A stretch of 64,000 nucleotides of DNA from Rhynochetos jubatus (Eukaryota; Chordata; Aves; Eurypygiformes; Rhynochetidae), in the NCBI GenBank assembly GCA_027574665.1, contig CM050648.1, positions 49,319,200 through 49,383,199 on the forward strand, in the 5' to 3' direction. A program made the translations under genes and the position numbers. The notes under the pieces are model-generated. The model was not told the origin of the DNA and did not search any database. It saw only the letters and a program-made list of their open reading frames with translations. This document shows, piece by piece, positions 50,275 through 63,500 of this stretch (its first letter is position 1; each line of letters opens with the position of its first letter).

Positions 50275-50320
50275 AAAAAAAAAAAAAAAAAAACAAAAAA
50301 AACCACAAAAAACCCCAAAC
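50275..50320 (+). repeat. poly(A) and A-rich tract
   Basis: Nineteen A are followed by CAAAAAAAACCACAAAAAACC. It may be a simple repeat or a decayed retroposon tail; no retroposon body is recognised upstream. Confidence 0.9.
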
Positions 50321-52389
50321 ACCAACTTCATGAATCTATGCTGCAGTTATAATAGGTCTAACAATTCACTCAAAGCAAATATGTCATGAATTTCTTGCAA
50401 TTGTATTTGTCATTTATTTAATACAGGATTCCAATGTTTTTGTCCAAAAAACCAAATGTTTTCATTTAAACTGAAAATTGATGAAGATAGGAAATCGCAG
50501 CTGAGGGAGAAGGGGGCTGTGGAGAGTCCTTCCACAAAATACATGCTGTTTTCTGACTACCACTTTCTCTTATTTCTAAAGTTTCCATCACTGCAGTAAC
50601 TGAGCAGCCTGAAGTCCAGATCACATTTAGTTTCATTTCAGAAGTGCTAAAGAGATTAAACAGCTTGCAGATTGGATGATATTGCATGATATGTCCTATA
50701 CATAATCATACAGAGACTGGAGTTCAGGTTCCCATTAATTGTGCATTGATTCACTTTAAACAGGCTCTGGATACAGGCTGAGATGTATTAATAATATTTT
50801 ATTGTATTTTAACTCAATTCTGCTCTTATTAACTTGTTAATTTGTTTTAATGAATTATTTAGTTTTTCTCATAAGATTTATTAATGTGTCAGACCATCCT
50901 TTCACCTGTAGTTTTATATTATATCTAGGGTTGAGAGGAATACCAAGGGAAAAAAAAAGAAGAAAGGATTATTGTAGAGTATCTTTCTTCCAGTTGTACT
51001 ATATTTTGTAATTTATTTTTACTATTTTGTTGCCTTACTCCGCACAAGTAAATTAACCAATGAGTGCCTAAGGACATGTAGCACATGTTCAGGGTTTGTG
51101 GCAGAGAAGTGGATAAACAAAGATGGTAATATCAGCTAATAGAACATCACATCCCACAAGGGGCTTTCATTTCTTTTCTTTGTACAGTTCCAATACGCAA
51201 CACTAACCCTTTAAATGAAGAAAGGCATTTGTCCCTGTGAGGTTTAGGCTAGCAGGACACAGGCTGTTGTATGGCAACTATTTTCTTCCCAATCCACTTG
51301 CAGTTGGGTGCAAAATCATGCTGTTTTGCAGTTCTCCTACTTTCATCTGACCTTCAAGATCATCTGCAGTGTTATCTCTTTAGAATCAAAAATCACAACA
51401 GACTTGGGCAGAATCGGCACAAGAAATCTGCTAGAAACCACAGCAGCTCAAAAGAGGGTAAGGAAATTGGTGAAGCAGTGATTATTCCCCTGCAATTGAA
51501 ATAGATCCTTTCCTCCAACAGAAAGCTTTCAGTGCCCCACATTTTGCAGAACTGGAGAGATACCTGCAAACATTAAAAGTGTTAGCAGCATTACCTTTAT
51601 AATGGAGAATTATAATCTGTTATTGCCTTTACACTCAGAATATTTTAATCAGTGTTATTCTTGTAATATATAGGTTTTGAGCATCTTATATCCTAGGTCT
51701 TTTAACTGCCTTTTTCCCACTACAATATCAAAATCTGTATGCATCTACTTGGAGCAACACAGAGCCTGAGCCCTTGATAAACTGTCTTTCCAAGTCAGCA
51801 CAAACCAGCACATAACCTTATGCTCACAAGTTGTGATGATTCATCTAGGATCAAAGATTTATCATATTAAAGTCAAGAAAAAGTATATTCGTTCAAGTCA
51901 TTCATTCCCCAATTTGTCCTGATTTAAAGATACCAAGAAACAAAAACCCCACCAATTCCCTGGCTACTTTACTTCACATTTAGTCATCCTCTGTACTAAG
52001 AACCCGCAATTAACTTGTGTGAATTTGTGCAATTTCAACTTTCAGACACCAGTACTAGTGCAGGAGCCCTTTAGTAGCCAGAATTTTTTCCCTTTCAAGG
52101 CCCTAGTACTCGTACACCACCGTTCAATTTCTGTGACTCTCTTCACTGCTGTTTTCAGTTGCTGTCACCTCCCCTTTACCATGGGAACACCAGGACTGCA
52201 GGCAGCACACGGCTAACGGTCCCATCAAGGCTTTCACAAAAGGACTGTTCCTTCCCTGCTCCTACCTGTTTAGACCTACAGAGTCCCACTGGGAGTTCAT
52301 TTTCAGCTCCTTTTCTGAGCGCTCTCCGCCGACCCTGCCCTGCCCTATGGACCATATCCCATGCCCTTCAGGTACAGCTTGTCTTCTTA
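50321..52389. other. gene-free stretch
   Basis: No gene is recognised. 50740-50930 is unusually AT-rich, with repeated TTAATTTG and TTTATTAAT-like cores. A block near 51060-51110 faintly resembles a reversed MIR core but is not convincing. Confidence 0.5.
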
Positions 52390-52570
52390 GCACATAAATG
52401 CTTTTTGTTTAAATGGGCCCATCCTTCCAAGGAATTTTGGTAACTGTGTAATTGTCCCCACTGCTATTTATCACTTAGACTTGTCTGCAAATTTTGCTGG
52501 CATTGATGTTGCAATTCCAGACCACAGAAGAAAATGCTGAAGAACATCATCTTTAACGTCTCCTTGTTTT
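52390..52570 (-). mobile_element. possible ancient CR1 relic, antisense
   Basis: The block near 52482-52560 (CTTGTCTGCAAATTTTGCTG, CATTGATGTTGCAATTCCAG, AAAATGCTGAAGAACATC) resembles the reversed reverse-transcriptase core of old CR1 elements, where GTCTGCAAATTTTG leads to AAAATGTTGAA. The rest cannot be followed with confidence. Confidence 0.35.
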
Positions 52571-55500
52571 CTTTCCCCTGTTGGTCACAAACCACTGATT
52601 TACTGTGTTTATACCCTCCTCTTTTGTAATCTCTGTGCTACAGCTTTTCTGGGGTGATGTGACATCCAATTTGTATTTCCAGTTGTGCACCTTCTCCATG
52701 GGCCTTTGGGCTCTGATCCAGGAACCTTTTCTGTCCTCTGGCAAAAAAATGCACATACAGCAGGTCCAGAAGCTGTTCTTTCTGCTATGTGGCATTTCCT
52801 TCCACATAGGTAGAAATAACCAGCCTTAAAATCTCCCTCAAAACTTCTGTTCACCCACTCAGAGTGTCAGTGAGGAGGTCTCCTTACCCAGCTGTACCAC
52901 TGAGAGAGGATCGATCTGTTGGAGGTATACATCTTTGGTTTGATCGAGGGTTCAAGCCCTGGCTTCTTCATTGGAAGCTGCATAGCTGGAGGCACACGAG
53001 ACATGCAGCGGGGTAACACTTGTGTGTGGCTTTTGGTTGATCTCAGAGAACAGGAGAAGCAAGCCCACATCTGCCTGATGGAGGCCGTGTAGACATAACC
53101 CCAGGGCACAAACAGCAGAGCTGTTTCATGTGGCCTCCCCTTCCCCCCACACACAGCACACACTGAGACAGTCAAGTAGCAATCCAGAATTTATGCACTT
53201 AGGCAGATGGGGAAAAAATTAAGCAAAGAGATGTGCCCAGTAGCTCTTTAACTGCAGCAAAGGTTTATATGGCAGCATTTTTCTGTAGGGAGTGAAGAGG
53301 GCAGGGACGTGGAGGAGGAATGTCCTGACTCAGGTTCCAGCGCATGGGAGCTGCAGCATTCCGGGCAGGTAGGCAGTTCGAGAGATGGGTTGGAGATAGT
53401 GCTGCATCCCAGGAACCCTATCATGGCTTTGCTTACTGCGCCCACACCTTGCAGCCCTGGGCAGTGGCCAACTGCTTGGCTGAGGTAGCTAGAAGACTGC
53501 TTCCTCCTTCCTCTACCCTTTTCCCTCTACCCTTGTTAAAGCCAATGAGGAATTCTTCATGTTGCTTTTTAAGCAAAGAAAAAACAGAGTTGGATGGCAT
53601 TTGCCTACCCCCAGCCAAATTTCAGACAGAAGTTTATGCATTCAAAGAAAGATAGCAATCTTGACTTTTTTGTTTGTTGTTTGGATTGCAAAAGTTTCAG
53701 GAAGCAAAGGTGCCCTGGAACTAATTTCTATTGTATTCTCTAGACAGCTTGTTGAGTAGCATAAATCCTATTAATAGATGACCTCGGATGTTGCCTTTTG
53801 AGCAGTGGTGAGTTTTTGAAGAGCGTGAGCAATGTTTGTCTGTGGCTCTATAATTTCCCTGCTGAATAAACAATCCTTTTTCCTCCCCTTCCCCCAAATG
53901 TGACTGCTTCATCAGCACTTCCCTGGCTGTGCCTGAAACATGGGCATGCTAAACAATAAACCCTCTCTTTTCCACAGCTGTACTTCAGCCAGGAAAACTC
54001 TTTGTACCACTCTTAGACAAAATGCTCCCACCCCTCTCCCCATTCTCCTTGTGTGCATGCCACAACCCTTCAGAGAAAAACCTGGCTTGTTCAGGTACTT
54101 CATTAGCCCTTTAATTGATGAGAAGAAAGTCACTGGAATATGTGCCATAGCTGCCATCCTGGAGACTGCTGCTGAGCCCAGCTTCCAAAAGGGAGGCATG
54201 TAGCTGAGGCTGGAGATAGTACATGATGCTACTAATACCATCTGCTGAGCGCTCAAAAGTGGACCTCTCGCCTGCTGAGAAAAAGTCCCTTGCAGCCTCA
54301 TTAACTGTGGCCAATGCAGTGGAAACTCCTGTGTATGTCTGTCTCAGAAAGACCTGATCAAGAGGGAAAATATTATCTCTGAACTTATTTTCTCTAGCTC
54401 TTCCTCTCTCCATCCCTCTTGTTATCCTTTCCAAGTTCATGGATCTCAGACCTGCTGATGGTAAGGTGAAGATGCTGTAAAACGGGAGAGCTGAAACCGG
54501 GAAGATCAACACTTCAGCTCTTACAAAGGATTTTAACACGACCATACGCAAAATTCAATGCTAAAGCCATCTTTCCTTTTGTTTTGCTTACCTATCTGAA
54601 GTGGGCTCTTACCAAAATCCCTTTTGCATCATTTCTCCCAAGTATGACAAAACCAGGACTCACCTCTGGGAAGAAGGGCCAGAAAGGAAAGGAAAAATCA
54701 CTGCTGAACTTTCCCAAGCAAACTTCCCCTCAGAAAAAAAGGTGTTGTGACTTCTTTTTTTAAGACCTGTCACGAAAGACCCACAAATTCTGTCAACTCC
54801 CAACTCTTCAGCCCTTTCACCTTGAAAAACCATGGGGCAAAGCCAGCCCTGTTGGGTTGTGAGCTGCATGCGGGGTTAGTGTCTACATTAGTGCTCTGCA
54901 TCTGTCACCTTGTGTAACTGTACTTCCCTACTGCTGTTTGCACTGTGTGAGACCACCATGCAGAGCTACAGCTCTCCCTTTATTAAAGTACTTGGATTTA
55001 ATCAAGGTTACAGTAGCTTGGGGATGACACAGGCTGCCCACAGAACACACAGCATCCCAAACTAGATTAACTAACTGAATAAAATAGATACAGAGGAGAG
55101 AAAGGAAGCAGTGCTTTTGTTCCTTTCACTTTGCACTTCTGCATTCCAGTTGCCAGGGCTGAGGGCCAGCACTTTCTTTTGCAGGCAGCCAAAACTGCAG
55201 GCTGTGTGTGTGCTTTCTTTCATATCAGAGCTGCTGAGCTCTGCTGCTGGACAGACCATGCCGGATGCCAGCATGGGGGGAGTACATTCCTTGGGTCACC
55301 CCTCCAGCTGACCCTGCCTCTGAGAGAGGCTGGAAGGCAGAAGTGGGAAGAGGCTGGAGGAGGGAGATGTGAGCCAGGAGTCCTGCAACCCTGTGGGCTG
55401 CCACAGTACCATGTGCCATAGCCTTCTGATGCCTAAAAGCCTGGCTAGATTTTTCCGATCTCTAAATATTATGCTTGCCACTGTCTAGCTAATTTTCCAG

Positions 55501-56813
55501 CAACACTTGAAGTTTTCATACTAGGTCATAGATTCTGCAAACAGCTGTGCCTGTCAAAGACTATCATTCTTAACTAGGGGTTACCATGCCCATACCAGAA
55601 AGCATTGTCACCTCAGTTCTGCCAAGAAAAGGGCACACAAGCCCTTCCTCATCTGCTTCAAGCCAGACAGTTAGCAAAACTGCTTTCCTCTGCTGTGTAA
55701 CCTCACCCAGCTGCCTTGCCCAGGAGCTATCACTGCATCATGTCTTCTGGCAGGAGTAGTAACTTCCAGCAACTAGAACAGGGACATCTTCAACCTGTGC
55801 TGTTCAATGCAGAAAGAACCTGCACCTATAGCAGCACCAGCAGCAGGTACAAGGCCATCCTTGCATGTGCATTCTCTTTCCCGATCATATCTACCTACCT
55901 GTGCTTCTGACGCAAACCTCTGTCCCTGCGTCCCCTCGACATCTCAGAAATTCCGTAGCTACAACAAGAATGGAGAGGTCTAGTTTTGGCATTCACTTCA
56001 GCTGTTTCTACTTTTATAGCTGTGGAAAAGGGATGCCAAGCACACAAAGTGGAAGGGCACAGAAGTTGTGCAATCATTTTTCTCATAGTCATAATGTTTT
56101 GAATTTGGATTTTGTCATTTTTCCCAGCTAGGTCAAATGGAGCCTGATCATCTGGAGTAGAATCCCCCACTGAAATGACAGTCATCGGTGGGCACAGACA
56201 TGGGTCCCTCTTGCAGTTTGGTTTGCCTGAAAGCTGTGTTTGTGTTACTGCAGCACCATGCTGAGCTTTTCAGCTTTGCAATACCAGCATATCAAGTACC
56301 ACACTTCTCTGTCAGTGCTGAACCAATTTCTTAACATGTGGGCTGGTTCAAGCTTGACATCTAGAGACACAAAAGATGTCTTGAATTTCTTCTGGCAGCA
56401 TGATGCTATTTTGCTAGTGGCTAACTTCCGAGTGCCCAATCACTGCAAAAGTTTGTGTCAAAACACACTATACAGTGCTTGACAAAAGCTAGACACCTCA
56501 TAACAGAAGCCAAAACAGTCAATACGCTTTGCAATGTAACTGCAGCCTCTTCAGGCTTAGCACAATGTGGCAGGAAACTCCAGGCAAACAGGTATATCCT
56601 CAGGTTTGCCTCTTTTGGGGGCTGAGGTATTTCATCTGTTAAGGATTCACTGCCTAGAACCCTGTCCCAAATGAATCATGGCAGTCCTTGTTTTTTTAAC
56701 AGCTAGTCAGAAAAGGAGCAGGTCATTTCCCTATCAGGGGCTGTCCACTTAGAAGCAAAGGTCCCTGAACGGTCCCTGCATAATTGTAAGCTATATAAAT
56801 GTTCTTCTTTATC
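52571..56813. other. gene-free stretch
   Basis: No gene, RNA gene or repeat family is recognised. The 146-codon minus frame at 54111-54551 starts at TTG (ATG at codon 3) and matches nothing I know. A slightly GC-richer patch lies at 55230-55420. Confidence 0.5.
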
Positions 56814-56828
56814 TTTTTTTTTTTTTTT
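56814..56828 (-). repeat. poly(T) run
   Basis: Fifteen uninterrupted T. It could be a simple repeat or the antisense tail of a retroposon, but no body is recognised downstream. Confidence 0.85.
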
Positions 56829-59800
56829 AATGTGAATGTCCAAGCTCTGTGTGCCTATCCTCACTTACCCAGAGCTTACTGGGACACAAAGCCTGAGGAA
56901 TTTTAAGTACTACTGCAAAGTACTGTTCCTCATTAAATTCTGTCCTTCCACACCTATGTCCCCTTGCCTCACAGTATTAGATGCCGCTGCTACCTTGCAG
57001 CACAAAGCCATCAGCCCAGAGAAGTGATGATAGCCTATTTCAGGACTGCAGCTCTGCTGTGAACAAGGTGCTCAAGTATGATACATTATCCCTCCGAGGC
57101 TGAAAGTATCACCTCTGCGATGCTCCTAAACTCCGAGCTAGGTGAGGTTAACATCACAGCCCAGGTTTTTCATGTGATAGAACATTATACACCTAACCAA
57201 AAAATCAAGACTGTTTACACATACAGGACACTGGAGCTTATTACCCTTTGCAATGCTCTGTGCGTGATTTATGTGATATACCATTTGTGCAGAACGGTCT
57301 GGAGCTCAGAATACCATTCCAATAAGCTTTTACACATGTGACAGAATGTGGTTAATTAGCACTAGCTAGTGGAAGCCCCACTATGAATTACTGAAGTTTG
57401 CAAATTAACAATTGTGAGGCTAAAGACTATCAAATAAGCTGCAAAGGATACTTCACCAGACAGTAGATTTATTTCCTTGACAGGTGTAGTATATTTTTAA
57501 TATACTTACTGCAGTGATTCTCAGTGTAGACTTATACTTAAAGTAGTTCTATATAAGGACAAAACAAATTCTGTAATAAAACCCAAACTGGTCTACTGAA
57601 ATAGAACTCTGCTACGGTGGTCCCCTGTACTGCCAAATTACAAAATAAAGGGATGCCTGCCTCCGACTGGGCAATAAAGGGCAGATTTATTTTAAAGCAG
57701 GTTTTTCTGCCCTGCCACATTAATGACCTGTACCATAGCTCATGCCATTCACACGTTTAAATAAAGGGGTAAGTAGGTCCTTCCATGACAGCAACCACTT
57801 CTCTCTGACTCTGTGTTTATAAAATTGTAGGTATATGAAATATGATTCTTCTAAGGCTTCATTTGAACTCAAAATTCCCCCCAACACACACAGCCGAAAT
57901 GAATCTTCCTCCAAGCAAAATGCACTTGCTAGTCCTATCATAGTGCAACACCACACAAAACTGCTGGGAACAAACTGAAGAGTGCTTTATCCAATCGCAA
58001 CTGCCTGGGGTCAATGAAGAAGATATTAGTTTTATTTTTAGCTTGCTTTTATAGCCTGATTGCGTTTTCCATAAGATAATCCAGTAGATGTTCTCCTTTC
58101 TGTTGCTTTGGGTTTCTTTTTAATAATCAGGTTGGGCGCTTTATTAATTAACATGTTCTTAATAAATCATTGACTCTTTAATGTGAATCAGAAGAAGCAA
58201 ACACTGGCATCCCTGGACTAAATTTTTTCATTGTTTGTTAATAGAAACTCTAGGATGTTCATCATTAAAGTATCCCAGTGCCTCTCAAACAGTAAAGAAT
58301 TTGGTCTCATGATGCCATTGAGAAGTAGAAGAGTGATGTAAAAAGAGGCTAACAATCAGAAAGCAGAGCAAAGACCAATTAAAATACTCACTTGCAGTCT
58401 CGAAAGAAACCAGTAGCATCAATGACAAGGGACAGTAGACTGTTTATCAGTCGGTCCCACCCAACGACTGTTTTACAGTCATTCAACAGTCCTGGGTTTA
58501 GTTTTCAGTTTAGATTGGAAAACTACAGGAAGAAGAACAAGCTGCAGATCAAAAGCAACAGCCAAACTTGCTCATATCAGATACCAAACTTGTAATTTCT
58601 TTTATGTGAAGCTGGAATCCCTGCTTGGAGAAACGTATGCTATGATAATATTAGTAATGCTAGTAGTAAGGGTTCAGAAATCATGAATCAGATTTTCAGA
58701 AATCATGAGGTTAGTGTAAAAATTATAGGAATGTTTTTTAAGAAATACTCTTGTTTTCATGTTTTTCTTTATTCACACTTGCTCTTAAAAGAGTCTTGAA
58801 ATATGTATGCAAAAATGCCTTCAGGAGCTGGGTTTTTAAGACAAATCTTCAGTGTTTTAAAACTCATGGAAAAATTTGCTAGAGTTGTTACTGTATTTAT
58901 TCAATAGCATTGATTATGCAGGGGGATTAATTGCAGCAGCTTAAAGGGTTATGCCTTATAGAGCCCAGTAGCAGGCAAACATGAAGGCTTCAGACAGAAT
59001 TTCAATAATATCGAGTTGTCAGCTTTTGAGCCAAGACAGAGGGTTGGATTCCAAAGCCATCTTATTGGCCTTGTCAGGTCTTTAGCTGTGAACCCAATGC
59101 CCAGAATTAGAGGAGAAGATGATCAGGATTTACTGGTTCTGTGGGCAAGCACACAGATGGTAACATCTCTGTGTTTTGCTCACTGTTGCTAACACCAAAG
59201 TCGGGTGAGAGAGGAGTTGCTGAGGCAATGTCGAGATGCAGTTGCCTGCACAGAGTGGGGTGATGCCCTGGAGATGCCAATGGGTTAGGCAAGGCTGGGG
59301 CAACCAGGTAGTATGGCTGGCAGGAACCTGGAGCAGCAGCCCTGTGATGCCCTCCATGCTTCCCATGGCACAAGACCGTGATGCTCAAACAAACGTGTTA
59401 ATCCCCGTGTTATCTGCCCATACCATGGCACAACTGTTGTTCAGTCCCATGTAACTGGGACAGCTGAATGAGTATGAAACAAATCAATATCTGACCAAGT
59501 GAAAATATACTCAGACATTTTTTCCTAACAAAAATTTTTAAAATCACTTGTTACAACAGATGATCTTTCCATCTTTCTCTATCAACCTCCACCTGCCACT
59601 GATTCCATCTCTAGTGAGACTCATTTGGCAAATCAGTCACCTAATACGCATTTTGTTTCCCTGATACTAACAGCATCGAGTTATTGGTTTTGTGTGACCA
59701 ATGGTCAAAGCACTGTGAAAATCACAAGGAAGGAGAAAACCCTCATTGGGAAATTCTATATGGTTTTGCAATAATATTTCATCCATGCACTTACCTGTCT

Positions 59801-60254
59801 TTTCAGTGTGTAAAACACATCTAGTCTTGCTCTTAAAATGGTAGTTTTGTCTCTGTTAGCTTCCTCTTACATAGGAGTCTGTGATTGGGAACTTTTAATT
59901 CCTCTTTTCAGCAACTTTTTTACGCTTAAAATAAGTGTTTTGATCAGAGGCTAGAACACTGGAGCCAGCCGAGAGCATATGCAAATTCATCCAAAGCCTT
60001 TTGCCCAGTCGATTCAATCTTCCCTTTAATCCCCACAATGATCCACAGTAATGGATAAAAATTCTGAGTAGGAGAAAGAAGAAAAAAAAAAAACAACCCT
60101 CAGGAAGCAATTTTGATTGCTGTGAGGAAGCACTAGAGGCTCTTAGCCCTAGGGAACTCTCCCCAGTTCATTGGAGGCTTTCAGATACCATGGTGATGGG
60201 GGACTTTATGAATAACTAGATAGATAAATGGTAAGTGCTTTTGATCCCTGCTAG
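56829..60254. other. gene-free stretch
   Basis: No gene is recognised. 58010-58200 is an AT-rich, repeat-free tract with TAAT cores (see findings). A 14-base string TTCAGAAATCATGA occurs twice with a 22-base period at 58674-58709. An A-run lies near 60081-60092. Confidence 0.5.
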
Positions 60255-60587
60255 CCTGTATTTCATTTTGTCAGCTGGAGAGGAGGCTATTCAAATCTGT
60301 CGGCTGTAGGAGGTCAGCCAGGAGAGAGAAAATGTCTTCATTACAGCCTTCTGTTCAGCCAGGCCTCCCAGCTGACCTCGGCGCCCAGGCTTGTCAGTCA
60401 GACCAAGCAAATTTTCCGACTGAGGGAAGACATCGCTGCGCCAGATTTAACCCTGGTAGAAGAGCTCGGAGGCAGCAGCATGAGGCCAAGGAAGACGCTG
60501 CTTGCATTGGGATGTCTCCCCCAAAACAGCCATGGGATTCATGGGCACCCTCCCCAGCCAGGAACCTCTTCCCAGCCGGGAACCTGA
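60255..60587 (+). other. CpG-bearing open frame of unknown status
   Basis: A 110-codon stop-free frame runs from just after a TAG at 60252-60254 to a TGA at 60585-60587. It has no ATG until GCATGAGGCC near 60479. Seven CpG fall in 60379-60496 (CTCGGCGCC, CCGAC, ATCGCTGCGCC, CTCGG, GACGC). An acceptor-like TCTTCATTACAG sits at about 60334-60345. A second forward frame (60332-60661) and a minus frame overlap it, so GC-driven chance is the simplest reading. A coding exon cannot be excluded. Confidence 0.15.
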
Positions 60588-63500
60588 GCCTGTTTTCCTC
60601 CCTGCTGTTTTCAGTGCTGCTGGGATGGGAGGCTCCAAAGAGAGCCTTACTCTGTACTTAGAAATGCCTAAATATTAATTACACGTTCTGCACTGAGCCT
60701 TTTCAATCAGCTAGTCCCCTCTCACGGATCAGATATACGTTTCAGGCGATGGAGTTGGAGTTCAGTTTAGTTAACATTTCAGGCTGAAAGTGAATATCTC
60801 GTGTTTAAAGATCATGCTCTGGCTCTGTGGGCACAGCCCCACTGAGGTTTGTGAGAATCCTCAGGAAGGAAAGCAGGGCAGGTTATCACAACGCAGAGCC
60901 CCGTCTAACGGAAAAGGAAAATCTCAGCTTTCAGGAGGGAGTATGAGGGCACATTTTTGCAAGACGGTGCATAAAAATTGAAATAGGAATTCCAACACCA
61001 TTATTTGGTAATGGGATTTGTAAACCTCATGTTCACAGCCTGAGATAAACAATATATGCTTCCCAAATTCCTTTTGGAAGAAGAGCTCCTTGCAGCACAG
61101 CTAAATTACACAGTAAGTTATCATTTACAAAGAAGAAAAATAAGAAAAGGAGTTAGCAAAATTAATTTATGTCGGATTTCTCAGTTTCTGGATTGAAGGG
61201 TGGCGAAGCAGATTCTCCTCCAAAACCACACTCTTAATAGAGATGGTTTTACTGTGTTAGATCATTTCCAGAAAGCATTATAAAAATGTTTCTTTTACTC
61301 AAGCCAGCCAGGTTTTAATAGTATCAAAGCAAAATATAGTCTGCTATTAGCATGAAATAACATTAGCATAAAGGGAAAAGAGTCAGGACGCTTGAAAAAA
61401 ATTCCACATAAGTGGCCTGTTCATTTCACTAGACATCACTGTAGCTGAAACTGTGAAATTTCCATAATAATCGAGAGCAGAGAAAAACAAACAACAATTT
61501 TATTGATAGGGAAATTACATCCTGTTGCAGAATATAAAACCACAGCTCTGTTCAATGGCCCTTTAACAGCATTGAAAGTGTATATTAATTTGTAAGTGTA
61601 AATGAAATGTAAATCAAATATTCAGTTCAGTCTGGCCACAGAAACCTCCTGATAGTATTTCAGTGCAGGAACCCAGGAGATAAATATTTGGATTCCATAT
61701 CCTAGACCTTGAGCTAGCGGCATCGGATACCTCTGTGGAATAGATTTACTCAGCTGCTATGTGGTGAAATACTTGTGGCACGAAGCACAGTACCAACTGG
61801 TCTATGAGAGGCACTGATTTTGGGGGAGAAGGGCTCCTTGGGGCTTTTTGCTTCCTTTCTTTTGAAAAGAGGATCTTTCAATACTTCGTAGCAATAATCC
61901 CAGATATTGCGGCTTGAAGTTATACTGCTGCACTGCTTAGAACTGTTACAGCAGTGCTTTTCTTTGCAATAGGATTGTACTTCCAAGAGGAAGCAAACTG
62001 CTTTTTTTTTTAACCAACTGGGGAGCAGTAGGGAAAGCAGCTATGGAAAATGAGTCCAGTCGGGAGGAACCATGCCGGTTGCTACCACACAGACTCAGTT
62101 CTGAGCTCTGGCAGTGTGGAACCCTCCACCCATCACCACAGTCCTGGCAGGAGCAGGTTTCTTCCTGCTGCCTGCAAACATGCCTAGGCACTGAAGGAGG
62201 TTTGCCCCATCACCTCCTGCAGCCACAAACACTCCTGCAAAGTAGGTCTGAAGCGCTACCCAGTCAGCACTAGGGTGCTTGTGCAGCAAATGGTTTCCCC
62301 CAGGGCAGCACAAGGGAGAAAAGGGCCCCAAAATTGTGCCTTCAGCCATGCTCCTGCCAGGCAAGCCCCACAAAGCCCTCCCTGGATGGCTTGTCCTCAA
62401 AATGGTGTTTGGGGGAGAAAGGTTTGGGGGATGGGTGCGATTGTGTGGCTGCACAAAGCCAGTTGAACAGTTAATGCTTTAACCTTGCGTATAATTTATA
62501 CAATAAACAAAGTCACATGTTTCTCTAATAATTTAGATGTAAGCAAATGTTGATTTATTCAGGAAGGCTACTGCCAGCAGCAAAGCCTGCAGCACTGAAA
62601 TTTGAATTAAACTAGGACAGAAGCAGGCTAGTCTATAATAACATTTGTATAATTTTATTTTTGCCCTTGGCTCAGTTCATTTCCTTCTACAGTAGATGCA
62701 TGAAATTGGTTCTTCAGCCACCTTTAGCTGATGTTCATTGATATCGGGGGTAGGCAGAGAAGCAAGAGAATGTAACCTTTTTAGACTTTGTGTTTGCAAT
62801 CGTAAGGCCATGAATTCTTAGGTCATTTATGACAATAATTTTCTTCTCTGCTTTTCCTTCCCACAGTACTCTCTGAAAAGCTCCATTTAACCTAGAGTGA
62901 TGGGGCTTTTCCCCCCATATTTTTTCCTGCATGGAGACTTCTAGAACAGAGCCTGTTAAACAGATGCAAATGTTGTGTTGTTTTTATTCTTTTATTCAGG
63001 CCTGAGGGCATGAAATTGGAGTTCTCTTACTCGGTTTTCAACATGAAGGAAAGGGACTGTATGATGCTTTAAAAATGATGGCGAAAAAAATAAGCACTAG
63101 TACAGATATCTGGAATTGATCCCTTGGCTTGGCTTCTCTTCCAACTTTGCCTTCGAGGAGGAGAAAATGTGCTGGATACTGGGGAAGATGCAGAGCAGTG
63201 CAGGGCAGTGGTTCTGTCAGGGTTTTCTGGTGGCAGCAAAAGCCCTGCTCCCAAGCCTCAAGAGGAATCACAGCTCCAGAACACAAACATAAATGCTTTG
63301 CTTTTGTCCAAGGAACCTGCAATAGGCTTCCAAGCAAAGTCGGAGCATCCCACTCCGTGACTGAGATATTCTGTTCCCAGGCTGGCAGGCGCTGGGTGCT
63401 GAGTGGGGCCAATCGCCGTCCCACTGTGGAGGGGAAGTCTTGTCTTGCCTGAGCTGACATGCCCTGGAAAGCCTGCTTGAAAAGCTCCTAAGGGCATGGT

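Noticed and set aside
51050-51115. Possible reversed MIR core (TGCCTAAGGACATGTAGC)
   Set aside because: Head and tail blocks on either side do not match, so it could be chance.
54111-54551. 146-codon minus-strand open frame
   Set aside because: It opens at TTG with an ATG at codon 3. No signal peptide, motif or family is recognised, and no splice or poly(A) context is seen.
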